DNA of 64,000 nt from the NCBI RefSeq assembly GCF_004193775.1, contig NC_041006.1:29565102-29629101 (forward strand), given 5' to 3'. Below the pieces are notes generated by a model. The model had not been told where the DNA came from and ran no database searches. It worked only from the letters and a program-made list of their open reading frames with translations. Below, piece by piece: positions 1-16,741 of this stretch. Origin of the DNA: Glycine soja (taxonomy: Eukaryota > Streptophyta > Magnoliopsida > Fabales > Fabaceae). Positions within the stretch are counted from its first letter, which is position 1. Every line of letters starts with the position of its first letter. Made by a program: the position numbers and the translations under genes.

Positions 1-5406
<5,406 letters not shown>

Positions 5407-8400
5407 CTTAAAACATTTTTGGATCCATAAACCTGAGTTCACATATGTGGGATTGTTTTATAATACCCTAAAATGTGGCATGGTTGCCTTCTGTTAAAAT
5501 TATAGTTTGTTAGTTTTGTTGTGGAATGTAACAATATCATATCTTGTTCCAGCTGAATAATTTGTTAGCCTGTTGTTGAAAATTCAAATTTTATATTAAA
5601 AAGGTTGTGATTATAAACTGTAATAGCTTTAAGCATGTGTAGTTTTTTTTTTTTTTGAGAGAGAGAATGTTTAGTTTTTCTTAATGCTCTGTAAAAAGTT
5701 TTTTTTTTAACTTTAATAAAGTTTCTGATAAAAAAACTCTTCTAAATACGAAATAAACTAATTTAAATACACAATGAGAATTTCCCTCTACACCGCTATT
5801 TTCAAGAATACATCAGTGCCCTGATTCATCCTTTCCATAAAGATTTAGAACATGTTTTGATGAAAGTTCATAAATTTTAGTTTGAATTTCATTTCAGTTT
5901 GCAAAAGCATTTTTTTTATTTCTATTTTAAATTGAGTTTTAAGACAAAATTAAGGTAAAACTTAATTTATAATTAAACTTGGAATTTTTTCAGTTTTATT
6001 TTTGAAAGGACGTTGAGAACTTTTCATCTGAAAACCAAACATGTTTTTATCCTTTGCTAAACTCATTTGCTGTATATGATGATTTTGGGAAAACTGTGCC
6101 TTAATCGGGGATTAGATCATTATAGGAATGAAGGGTCAAATACATGTTTGCCATCTTCAGCTTCACCTGATCAGGCATAACTGCCAAACATAAGTGTGCA
6201 ATGCATCGTCAGAGGAAATACCTTGAGAGTTTAATCTTATTTAGATACCATCTTAATGTCACTAGGCAGGACAACGACGCAGGGTATGATTTAATGTTGA
6301 AGAAAATGAGAAATGTTAAATGCCAGTTTGACAACGTCCAGAAGATTTTTGATTTTAGATCTCCGCCATCATTGACCTTTGTTTTCTTATCAACACCGTC
6401 ACCATTGATTCAAGCCGCCTTATATTAGTAGCCGGTAAGGGTAAGTTCAGGAGTTTAAGAGTTTGGCGCCTCTTTTTTTTTTTTTTTTTTTATAAAGGAA
6501 CAAACTCATTATTTCATTCATAATAATAGCATCAACTTAGGAATGAATTCATGACTAACATAAAATCTTGACGCTCTTGTTAGAAAATGAGCAACTTGAT
6601 TAGCTTGCCTTCAGACTAAACTCATTTTAGAGTTCTTCATATTCTACACCGTAGCAACATTTTCTAACAAAAGGATACCAAATTTTGAAAGATTTGGTCT
6701 TTTGCAAAAGAAAACATCAAAAACTTGCTTGCAATCTACTTCCAAAAATACGAGATGGAATTTTTGCCGAACTCGCATATTATTTCCTCTACCCATGTTC
6801 CATCTCATGTCTATCTTTACAACTGCTCATGGAGTATAGATACTATGTCGAGCAAAGCTTCGTTTATGGCCCAAGCTAACCTCCAAAAAATTCCCTCGTG
6901 AAAAGTATTTAGCTTTGAAAACACGAGTTACGGTAGCATCATGATTGGTTGAAAATTGCTAACCTTCCCTAACATGGAAAAGTTAGAACCATAAAGATGT
7001 CGAAAGGAATATCCTTGCTCATCTTTCTGTTTAGACCTCACCTGATGTGACAAATACTCTCAACTCATCAAATTAATATCTTTGTTTACCAAGATAAATC
7101 AAGACCCAGAGTCACTCTTATTTCATCAATTCTTCTAGAATATATCTCTGTTTCACACATAAAATTTGCATTCGATTGGTACGTCCAAATGAGGTCACGA
7201 AGGTAAAGAATTGGTAAGTTCAGATGAGGTCGGAAAGGTAAAGAATTGCACTCAGGTTGTCCAGGTCTCGACAGTTCCAACTTTAGAAACTCATTGTCCT
7301 TGACAAGCCTGGTTGTCGGGTCCATCATTAAAAAAGGATCAACAACTATGAGAGAGGAGGAAGAAGAATTAGGGTTTCCATCTTGAGAAACTTTCATGGA
7401 GTTAGTATGAATTATAACATTAATTTCCATTTCCTCAAAATGGAGTTTGGCATTCTTAAGTCATGATATGCCACAAGTGTCAATAAAAGTTCTCAATTAG
7501 TTAAAGTAGTGAAAAATAATTTTACATTATCATTCAATAATAAATCATTGTTAATATAATTTTTAAGTAATTATTATAAAAATTAATAAATAAACTTATT
7601 ATATTCAATAATTTGTGATTGAATTGCATGCGAGTGCATAGTCATTATATTTAGTGATAACCTACAAATAAAAGACTGCCAACAAAGATTGATAGCCTAT
7701 TTATATTTAGACGATGATTTTCATTCTACTAGTTGAATCAACCATCGTTACCAGATGCAACATAGATTTCATTAAAAACTTTCCAATTAAGCATACTAAA
7801 TGAAAAAGGTATAGGAAATTTGGATTTAGATTTCTTGAAGGCAATCGAAAAATCTCACATTATGGTGCAATCTTTTTCAGGAAATTTGAAGTCCCTTGTA
7901 CTAAACTCACGGTGGCGTTGACACTGATCGTACAGTGTGAAGAATGTCTACACTGATCGTACACTGTGAAGAATCTCTACACTGATAGTACACTGATCGT
8001 ATAGGAGATACAACGATTGAGTAACAACATTGTTGGCAGTTGTGTATGTGGCTACGGTAGGTTTTGGTTTTATCTTCTTGAAAAGTAGACGTTCCTCCAA
8101 TTGATTTACGTGAAATTCTTTTTTCTTTTCCTTGATTAGAAAAAGCTACTTTAATTTTTTTAAATTTTCTCTAAAATTATATTTAACTCGACTGCTCTTT
8201 CTTAGAAAACTAGCAACCAGCCAAATACAATCTAAATTGCTAGTCGTTGTCCCTACGTAATTTGATATGGAGGTAACGCGTGCAGAGTGTGGACTCTCCT
8301 CAACAGTGGTTGTCAATGTTGTGTACGGATGTCCATATAAGGAACATAAAATTCTCACCAGTCACCATGCAGCTGTTGTTTTCTTTACATTGTATTTATC

Positions 8401-9113
8401 TATATCACATGCCATGGTTGTGTTCTGGGAATTTCAATATTATTCAGAGTCAACAAAACACTTGGCTGTAGAGTTTTGAATGTTATTTTGACATCAAACT
8501 TCGAGATTTACTTGATTCCTGTCCACTTCACCATTTCGGTTTCTCAGGAACCATATTCTCTTGGTCATAAGATAGAGGGAGGGGAATTTCTGTCAAGCTT
8601 GGCTTGACAAAGCTCTCAACTAATTTTTCTTGGTCTTGAGTTATTCACTTACTATGCAGCTATTCATCTTCCTTACTATCAATGTGTCCACGCACAAATT
8701 ATATTTGCTTTCGGGGCTAAGAAAAATAGAAAGATGCAAATAAGATATCAAGGTTTGAAGATTTTTTACCAAAAAAATTGGGTGGTGTCGAAGGCCTAGA
8801 GAATACAGCCTTGTGCAAGATAATAAGTATTGAAAGAGTCAAACATTTTCATGTAATCTATGATTCTGTAAGAAGCTTAATATTGACACTAATGATCATT
8901 CATAAGTTACAATTTGACAAAAAAAGAGAAAATTAACATAGTTTCTCACACTTGAACAATGGAAAAACTTACTAATTATCCCCTCTCGTCTCTCACTACC
9001 CCTGAAGACACAAACACACAGACATATTTTATATTAAAAGAAATTGAAGATCTATGTGGATAGAGACTGTAGAACAGGCCATATATTGATATCATGTCTC
9101 AACATGAACTCTT
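5407..9113. other. Intergenic region between CK2 alpha and the zinc-finger gene
   Basis: The first few hundred bases are presumably the CK2 alpha 3' UTR and polyadenylation region (several AATAAA-like strings, for example AATAAAG near 5715). The remainder is AT-rich. Scattered open frames (for example 75 aa at 6201-6428 on plus and 114 aa at 7086-7430 on minus) have no motif I recognise and no convincing splice partners, so they are not called as genes. A 29-bp tandem repeat at 7921-8003 is listed separately. Confidence 0.6.
7921..8003. repeat. 29-bp tandem repeat, about 2.9 copies
   Basis: Units start at 7921, 7950 and 7979. Each begins ACACTGATCGTACA and ends GTGAAGAATGTCT or similar; the third copy is partial and diverges after ACACTGATAGTACACTGATCG. 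The GATCGTAC core is itself partly palindromic. Confidence 0.85.
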
Positions 9114-10587
9114 TCACTTTTTAAGATGAGGAAAACAAACATAGAGATCAGATTTGGGGTGTTTGGCTTCAGCATGCTCCTTACACTTCACTTCTGATGT
9201 GGTGCATATAAATGTTTGCATGCACACCTTACACTGCAATCATCCATCACAACATTATAATTAGTAAAGAGCTCCATTATACTGAGTCACTACAGTTTAT
9301 GCAATGAGAGAGGAAGAGCTCCCCCGTATAGGAGATCCAAAACCAAACCATCAATAGATTAAGATATCACACATCTATAATCAAGTCTTAAAAAATGTGC
9401 AAACAATTTGACATTATTGTGAGGAACATCATTCATGAAGTGTAAATTAAATGTAAATAATCTGACAGAAGAGTATCTCCCAAGATAGATTGAAAAAGAA
9501 AACAATTATTAGGTTGACATAATGTAGTATACAGTTTATGCATTAGACAAATAGGACACACTTCAAATGAACTGCATTTTTTTTACTAAATGTAAAATCA
9601 TAACAATAACAAAGAATCAATCGCTCAGGCCTTGTTTCAATAAACTTCTCAATATGTACTTATGGGAGAAGAAAATAAGATAAAAATGAATTAATCATCT
9701 GATTCTTCTCCCATAAGTTAAAATTGACTTATGGGTAAGCTAATTTATAAAAGCCCTGATTGGATTAGCTTCTCCAAAACACTGATTTTGACTTATGCAT
9801 TAGCTAAATTTTAGGTTATAGAAGAAGCTTATTTCATTTTTCTTTCTTATTTTCTTCTCTTACAAGTGCTTATGGAGACACTTATCCAAACAGAGCCTAA
9901 TTCATTCTACCTCCTTATTTTCTTCTACTAAGTGTTTACTGAAAAGTTTTATCCAAACAGGGCCTCAGTGATAAGCATATACAATATATTAGTAGCCAAA
10001 CAAAATTCGATGAATTTCAAAAGGCACCAATTGCTGAATAACAACTTAAAAGTTAGGATTAAAAAAAAACACAACAAGGTGACTTTATTAGAGAGATTTC
10101 TCTCAGAAAGAGAAGTAAATAGTAAAAGAGTTCCGGCTAAGTATTTAAGCATTAACAGTGTTCTCTCATGAACTTAACATAATTTTTAAAGCTTCTATTT
10201 TTCAGCCATCATATTTTACAGCGCTCTAATTTCACAATCTTTGTTACGAACAAAGGGTTGTAATATGACACAAAGAACAAAACAGCGGAAATTAACCTGA
10301 ATAGACATAGCTTTCTTGTTTGAATCCAACTGGCTCCCTGCACACACATCCCAAACGATTGCTAATTAAAATCAACAACTCCATCAGATCTAAGTTCTAA
10401 CACATAAAGCCCCGATTATTTTCAAGGGAATTTCTTTTTTAGTCAAACAATTTTGGTTTGCTCCTAAAACTTGAGGTATTCGAAAAAAAGAGAGACAGAG
10501 AGAGAAATTACCCTTAGCCGCTGCTTTCTGCTTCTCGAGATTCTTCTCGCGAGCCATCTTTGACTTCTGGGCATTGCCTCCTCCCAT
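9114..10587 (-). CDS. At2g23090-like small zinc-finger protein (SERF-like N terminus), 3 exons
   Basis: Exons on the minus strand: 10587-10512, 10337-10297 and 9233-9114, with GT-AG introns and a TGA stop at 9114-9116. The product is 78 residues, which is the usual length for this family. It starts MGGGNAQKSKMAREKNLEKQ, a basic 4F5/SERF-like segment. Residues 40-78 hold a C2H2-type zinc finger: CKVCMQTF (two Cys, spacing 2) and later KCKEHAEAKHP (two His), ending CFPHLKK. The protein is widely conserved in plants; its molecular function is not established to my knowledge. An in-frame upstream ATG at 10606-10608 would add MDQSDSD, but family members start at MGGG, so that start was chosen. Intron 2 (9234-10296) contains a MITE. 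A Helitron begins about 240 bp upstream of the start codon. Confidence 0.93.
9628..9964. mobile_element. Tourist/PIF-like MITE in the zinc-finger gene intron
   Basis: A 337-bp element with termini GGCCTTGTTT on the left and AAACAGGGCC on the right (perfect 10-bp inverted repeat). It is flanked by TCA on both sides (9625-9627 and 9965-9967), a 3-bp target duplication like that of PIF/Harbinger MITEs, although TAA/TTA is more usual. A second terminus-like sequence, ATCCAAACAGAGCCTAA, lies inside at about 9882-9898, suggesting an internal duplication or nested copy. Confidence 0.75.
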
Positions 10588-10613
10588 GTCTGAGTCTGAC
10601 TGATCCAAAATGC

Positions 10614-10624
10614 AAAACCCTAAC
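10614..10624 (+). promoter_or_regulatory. Telo-box-like motif in the zinc-finger gene 5' leader
   Basis: The plus strand reads AAAACCCTAAC just upstream of the predicted start codon of the minus-strand zinc-finger gene. AAACCCTAA telo-boxes are common near the transcription start of plant housekeeping genes. The motif is present; its function here is inferred. Confidence 0.45.
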
Positions 10625-10675
10625 TTTTTTTCTCTCCGAGGATTTGAGTTATGAGTGTTGAATGGAGGAAGGAAA

Positions 10676-10690
10676 GAATATATATGAACA
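10676..10690 (-). promoter_or_regulatory. Possible TATA box of the zinc-finger gene
   Basis: The minus strand reads CATATATATTC here, about 90-100 bp upstream of the MGGG start codon. That would give a 5' UTR of about 60 bp. It is the only TATA-like string at a suitable distance in the roughly 240 bp between the gene and the Helitron. Confidence 0.45.
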
Positions 10691-10879
10691 AGTGATTCTC
10701 ACATACACGCAATTGTTTTGTTTGGTTCATTAATTGTGGGTTTTAGTGCGCTTTTAAGGAACTATTTTTCCACACAGGTGTCCGGGATCCTTACGTGGCA
10801 TATGTGTCAGCACTTAGCAACGTAATCTAATCTAATATCTAATCTAATATCTAATATAAAAGAGTAGTATGGTGAAATG

Positions 10880-11402
10880 TTCAAAATGGACATCCTTATT
10901 TATTGACACCTATCCCCTTTTAAGGTTATTTTTGTCAATTCACGCATTCTACGTGTGACATGCATTGTGGCATGCATTGCAAGGCAATAAGACACCTTCC
11001 GTTCCCTCAACTCAGAATGAAAATAAAGTTAAGTGAAATAATATGTCATTATTGTCAATGCCAAGTTAAAAGTCACCATTAGTTACAGTAAAATTAACTA
11101 TTCACACAAGCTTGCTTGCTTACTATGTAGTGTAATGTATAATATAGTGGTTTTGTCATCATGCGATGTTAAACACAGTGGTCTGTAGAAATGTCCAAAA
11201 TGGACATCATTATTTGTTAGGCAGTAAGGCACCTTCAATTCCCTTAACTCAAGAATGAAAATAGAGTTAAGTGGAATAATATGTCATTATTGTCAATGCC
11301 AACTTAAAAGTCACTGTCAGTAAAATTAGTTGCTCACATAGGCTTGCTTGCTTACTGTGCAGTGTAATGTAGTGGTTTTGTCATTATGCGAAGTTAAACA
11401 CA
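10880..11402. repeat. Direct duplication near the Helitron 5' end
   Basis: About 10880-11172 and 11188-11402 are diverged direct copies. Both run from TGTCCAAAATGGACATC-like sequence through AAGGCACCTTC-like, AATATGTCATTATTGTCAATG (split here in description), GCTTGCTTGCTTACT and TGGTTTTGTCAT blocks to GTTAAACACA. The second copy lacks some internal bases. Confidence 0.8.
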
Positions 11403-11579
11403 CAAGCTTCACAAAAGGAGGAACGACTCAGAACTAGAAAAAATAGCTCATAAACTCTGCAGAATCAGAGAGAGAGTTAGTATTTATTAAATTGAAGGAA
11501 ACATCCGAAGGTTATAAAGAGAAAGAGAGGGGCATGGCGGCACTTTCAATGCAATGGTAGCGATAAATAACTGTGGTAT

Positions 11580-13057
11580 TTTGATCTTCTTACCTTTATT
11601 TACAAAAAAAAAAAAAAGGGAAGTGCAGATCACGTGTAATAGTACTGGAAGTGCATATTTTGACTGGAAAGAGAAGAAAATAAAAAAACTATCTATAAGC
11701 TAGGAAAAATAAAAATTAAAAGTTCTCTCTTTCTCTCCCATCTAAGATAGAAAAACGAAAAAAAATAGTAGCCTGTGAAACTTATCTCCATTATAGACTA
11801 CAAGACCAGATAGGACACAATGGTAAGAAAAATCGTCATTCTTCTCTCCCTCAATCCTAAGCTTTCATTTCTCTTTTCATCATCTCTCTTGGTCGGTGTT
11901 GTATTTTGGGTTTCTGTTAGGGTTTCATGGTTTAAATCTATGTAAATGAGTAATTTTAATGGGTTTTTGTTTGGGTTTTGTTTCACTGCTGCTTTTTGAG
12001 TTTAGGGTCTCTACAACGTTCGCTATTGCTCTTTGAGTTTAGGATTTTCATTTCATTCTTTACAACATCGACATTGAAGAGTCCAATAGAAACGGTATTA
12101 TTTTGCTACCCATTTTTTTTCCTTAAGCATTTTCTTGGTTTTGTTCTTTTTCAGTGAGAGCTTCTCCATCGAGAGAGATGCAAAGGTTTTCTCTACAACA
12201 TTAACCCCAAAGAGTCCAGTATTGACCTAAGAAACAGTATTCTTCTGCTACCCAGATCTTTTTTTTTTCCTTAATCATTTGCTTGGTTTTGTTCTTTTTC
12301 AATGAAAGCGCTTCTCTCCATCGAGAGATACAAAGGTATTCTTTACACATCAACATCATAACGTCCAATACAAACGCTATTATCTTGCTTCCCACTTTTT
12401 TTTCTGAGACATAGGAGGGAGAGAAGAGAATATAGACAGGGAAAGTAAGATAGTTCTAAGTTGATAGCAAAACAACATAAAACTCAATATGAACTGGGAT
12501 TAAGTATCGATTCATGGGTGACAGTGATGTTTTGCTTCTTCAAAAAACAATGTGTCTAAAACATTCAATATTTACCGTGAATGGATTAATGAAGCCAATT
12601 ATGTGTTCAATTTTTTGAAGGATATTTTTTCTGAATCCACTTGGCTGTAGAGAATTGGTTTCTCTCTTCCTATTTTTATCATTCTTCCATTTTTGAATGA
12701 GTCAACCCATGTGTACCTCCTTGGTAAGTTAGCTAAGACAAAATGAGCTGAGAAATAGGATATTGTTGAAAACTTGATTACCCTTCCTCTATTGTCATGT
12801 TATTGTTAAGTGTTTATTTTTTTGCTCTTGACTTTGTTCCAGTGCCTATTGTTTAATCTTTTTGACCCTTTTGGCTAACAACATAATTGTGCTTGCTGTT
12901 GTGATGTTATGATTCAGATTTGTTTTTTATTTTTCAATTTTTTCAACCATTTTAAAAAAATGCATTATTATCCATATTTCTTCCAATTTACTTCTCCTAT
13001 TCTAAATCTTTTGTAATAATTGGTGATCTAATTTTTGTTACATTTTTAAATAGAAAG
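11580..13057. other. Helitron interior, non-coding
   Basis: No gene is recognised. Two similar segments at about 12110-12200 and 12250-12345 share TTTTTTTTCCTTAAGCATTT-like, CTTGGTTTTGTTCTTTTTCA and CTCCATCGAGAGA blocks, so this region also contains an old direct duplication of roughly 140 bp. Confidence 0.6.
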
Positions 13058-14891
13058 ATGGCTTGCATTACAAACAAGATAAAAGATATAAATGGATCTA
13101 AAGAAACCCTGAAACTTGCTATTAGAATAACTGATCTTTAGTTTGTTGGAACACGGGACAAGTCCGAGCAAGCAGAGATGGTTATAGTAGATTCCAATGT
13201 ATCATAATTATTTTACATTTTTTTAGTTTTGTCCTTTAGTATATTATTTTTTTCACTAACCATTTGTTACATGCTTTGCCATAAGCAGGGTGACCAAATT
13301 CATGCAGTTTGTAAGCGAGACCAACTCAAGTCTTGGAAGCCAATTTTGAAAGAGAATTGTACTTATATGATGCACAATTTTAAAGTGGTCAAGAATGACG
13401 GTCAATATAGAATTTGTGCACACCCGCATAAATTGATCTTTATTGGAGTGACTGTTATTATATAAACTAATTTGGTTAATGTGCCTTTAAAAACACATAG
13501 TTTTATGAAATTTGCCAATGTCATTAGCAGTAACTTTGAGCGCGATTTGTTAGTTGGTGAGTGCAGCTATTCTTTAGGCCCTCATCTTTAAATCTTTCTT
13601 GCAAACATAAAAGTCATCTTTTTATAACATGTTTTTATTTTTTATGGTTGATTAGACATTATTGGTGTAGTTGATGAGGTGGTCTTCCAACAGATTTCAT
13701 CGGAGAATACGAGGATTGTTTTTAAACTAAAGGACTTGAGGTTGTATCATTTAGTTTATTCCTACATTTGAAATTGTGGTTTTTATATGCTACACTCCAC
13801 TGACAATGTATGTATGTTTTCAAACTACATAATATATGGTTGAGTGATATATTTTTATGAGTAATTTAAATTTACGTTCATCTTGGATTATCTAATTTTT
13901 CTCTTAATGTCATTTGTTTATAATAGTGAACAATTGGTGTCTAGGAAGATTATTGCTTGCAATTCTTAGAGTATTTAAATGAGTGTAATAGTGAAGGACC
14001 AATAATTATTCTGCTGACCCATGCTAGAATTTAAGAATCACAAGGTATTGTGTTATGTGCAATTATTACATTATTCTATTGTTTAAATGTCATCTTATGT
14101 TCCTCTTTTTTTCATTTATAGGGTCATACCCAACAACAATAAGTAACTCATTAAAAGCCTCAAAATTACTTATAAACCAACCAATGCCCGAAATTGAAGA
14201 ATTCAAACAAAGGTTTTTAGTTTTATGGTTGGGTTGGTTTGATTATGTTTGTTTTTGCCTTTAATATGAATTCTCATTTTGTAGACGTACCGAATTAAAA
14301 ATCACGGTCCGCCCAGTTCTCACGTCTCGCAGTCAAGCAAGTTCACAACTTTCCGATTCTAGCCACATTTCAGCAAAGGATAGATTTTTTTTTTTTACAA
14401 AGCTGAGGCAAAGAGTCTTTCTGAGATAAACAAAATCTTGCATTATTTTGTAAAAAAAAAAAAAAGATCTTACTTATCAATCCAATTACTCTTTTCTTCT
14501 GTCCAGGGAATCGTTTGTGTAACCGTGGGTACCATTGGTAGAATTGTTATGGAAAATCATTCATGGTGTTATGCAGCTTGCATCCAGTGTAACAAGAAAA
14601 CTAATATAGACAATACTCCCTTCACATGTGCATGCGGCAAATATAATCAACAAGCTATGTTGAGGTGATTGATAGGTTTTTTTTTTTTACTTTACATTGC
14701 TTTTATGTGCATGTTAATTTTTATCTATTCTTTCTGTTGTTAGGTATAGGCTTGAGGTCATGGTTTACCACAAGGAAGAATGCACAAAATTTTTGCTCTC
14801 AAACCGTGAATGCACAGACCTAATTGGTCAGTCAGTTGATGAAGTTAATAGGTTAAAGATAGCAGGAATACATATGGAAGCTACAGGCTGA
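13058..14891 (+). pseudogene. RPA70-like (replication factor A large subunit) pseudogene
   Basis: Single-stranded DNA-binding OB-fold protein relative, in the order seen in plant RPA1-like genes. OB-fold 1: 13058 ATG onward (MACITNKIKDINGSKETLKL) and, after an intron, 13289-13465 (HAVCKRDQLKSWK, CTYMMHNFKVVKNDGQYRIC). OB-fold 2: 13658-13740 (IGVVDEVVFQQISS) and 13937-14045 (EDYCLQFLEYLNEC, IIILLTHARI). Linker: 14122-14213 (SLKASKLLINQPMPEIEEF). C-terminal OB-fold with a zinc ribbon: 14508-14665 (CVTVGTIGRIVMENHSWCY, CIQC and FTCACGK) and 14744-14891 (YRLEVMVYHKEECTKFLL, RECTDLIGQSVDEVNRL). It is broken by in-frame stops at 13139-13141 (a probable Trp codon), near 13463 and at 14032-14034. It sits inside the Helitron and was probably spread by it. 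Confidence 0.85.
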
Positions 14892-14963
14892 ATTTTAATT
14901 TTTTCGATTTTTTTTCATGATGGATAAATTTAACTATTAACCTATCTTATACACTTGCATTTA

Positions 14964-16738
14964 CCTTGTGTTTGGATCAAGAATTTCAAAATTTCAAGGA
15001 ATTTGAATTGCTTTGATTTTCATTTCCTTCATTTTTCAAATGCTTTGTTTGGATAAATCAATTCAAATTTCTTCCATTTTAAATTCTTTGTTTAGATAGG
15101 ACAATTCAATTTTCTCCATATGCAAAATTTTAATTTTATATTTTAAATAGATGAAATTTTAATATTAAACTTTATAGAAAATAAACACAATCTAATTTTG
15201 AAATATTAATAAAAAAATATTTTCAATTTTTAATAATTTTAACTAGGGTTGTTTTGTCTAAGCACAACTAGTGATGTTTTCAAACCGACATCAACCAAGG
15301 CTATTTTTCAGTTGACATCAAATAAGATTTTTTTTGTCAAAGTATGCCGAGAATATTTGTCAACTAACGTCAGCCGGGACTATTTTTTTGCTAACGTTAG
15401 TTGAGTCTATTTTTCAGTCGATGTTGGCTAGATTTTTTTACCAACGTTGGCTAGGGTTTGTTTGGTCGACATCGGCTAGGGTCTTTTTGAACGACATTGA
15501 CCAAGGCTATTTTTAGCCAACATCAGCCTAAAAAATCCTAGCAGGCGTTGACAAAAAAATCTACCCACTATCGGCTAAAAAATAGCTTGGTTGATGCCAA
15601 CCAATAGAACCTACCCGATGTCGGTTGAAAAACATCATTGATCAACGTTAGCCGAAAAATCCCTGGTCAAAGTTCGCTAAAAAATAGCCCTGACCAATGT
15701 CAGACAAAAAACCCTACCCAACATCGGCTATAAAATAGCCTTGGCTAATGTTGGCTAAAAAATAGCTCTGATCGATGTCGACAAAAAAAAACTCAAGTGG
15801 ATGTCGACTGTAAGAACCTAGTCGATGTCGACTAAAAATAGTCATGTCCGATGTCGGTCAAAAATACCTAGCTGGTGTTAACAGAAAAAACCCTAGCCAA
15901 CATCAACCAAAAAACCTAGTTAATGTGGTTAAGAAATAGCTCTGGCTTATGTCAACCAAAAAACCCTAGTCAATGTTAACAAAAAAAGCCTAATCGACGT
16001 TGACTAAGAAAATCTAGTTGACATCAGCCAAAACACCCTAGCTAACATCGGCAAAAAAATAACCCTAGCCGATATTGGCTAAAAAATAGCTTTGGGTAAT
16101 GTTGGCTGGAAAAACTTAGCTGACATCGACTGAAAAACCCTAACAGGTGTCTACTCAAAAGTTAGTCATGACTGATGTCAGTAGAAAAAATCTAGCCAAC
16201 GTCGGCTAAAAAAAAATCATTGGTCAACTTCAATTAAAAAAACCTGGATGACAATGACCAAAAAAATCTTTGGCCGACGTTAGCAAAAATTTCCCATGAC
16301 TGACGTCAGTGAGAAAATAACCCTAATCAACATCATCTAAAAAAATCTTAGTCGATATCGACAAAAAATAGTTTTTGTTGACATTATACAAAAAAATTCT
16401 GACAGAAAAAACCTCGCCCAACGTCAGTGAAAAACAACTTATGTTGATATCGGCCATAAAAACTTTGATCATCCGTAGTTGTGAGTGTTGAGCGAGAAAG
16501 AGTCACAAGCAAGAACGTGAGTTAGAGTGAGCATTTCCGAAAAAAGAATCTCAAATTCTATATTTTTTGAGAGAATTTGAAATCTCACTGTTTTAGTCAA
16601 TCAAAATGATTCATAAAAATATTAAAAATTAAATCTTCTTTCAAATACTCTATCCAAACAAGCTATTTTATCATGAATCATTTTAAATTCCTTGAAAAAA
16701 TAAATTCTCTTGTTAAATTGCTCCACCCAAACACACCA
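14964..16738. mobile_element. PIF/Harbinger-like non-autonomous element filled with satellite-like repeat
   Basis: About 1.78 kb flanked by TTA on both sides (14961-14963 and 16739-16741). The termini are imperfect inverted repeats: CCTTGTGTTTGGATCAAG on the left, and on the right CCACCCAAACACACCA, which reads TGGTGTGTTTGGGTGG in reverse. The similarity continues inward: AATTTCAAGGAATTTGAATT on the left corresponds to the inverted AATTTAAAATTCCTTG-type block near 16680. No transposase is encoded. The interior is a degenerate tandem array, listed separately. It is nested in the Helitron, just after the RPA-like pseudogene exons. Confidence 0.7.
15240..16465. repeat. Degenerate 'GATGTCGGCTAAAAAATAGC' tandem array with an orientation switch
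   Basis: About 1.2 kb of diverged units of roughly 27-33 bp built around GACGTTGGCTAAAAA or GATGTCGGCTAAAAA followed by TAGCCCTGGCC-like sequence. From about 15240 to 15530 the plus strand carries the T-rich orientation (CTATTTTTCAGTTGACATC). From about 15535 onward it carries the A-rich orientation (CTAAAAAATAGC), so the array is arranged head to head around 15530. Confidence 0.8.
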
Positions 16739-16741
16739 TTA

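Noticed and set aside
5849..6043. Possible MITE (AACATGTTTTGATGAAAGTT... with inverted AACTTTTCATCTGAAAACC)
   Set aside because: The inverted similarity is patchy and no target duplication was found; too weak to list.
7086..7430. 114-aa minus-strand frame with a serine run
   Set aside because: No recognisable domain, no splice partners, and AT-rich neutral surroundings.
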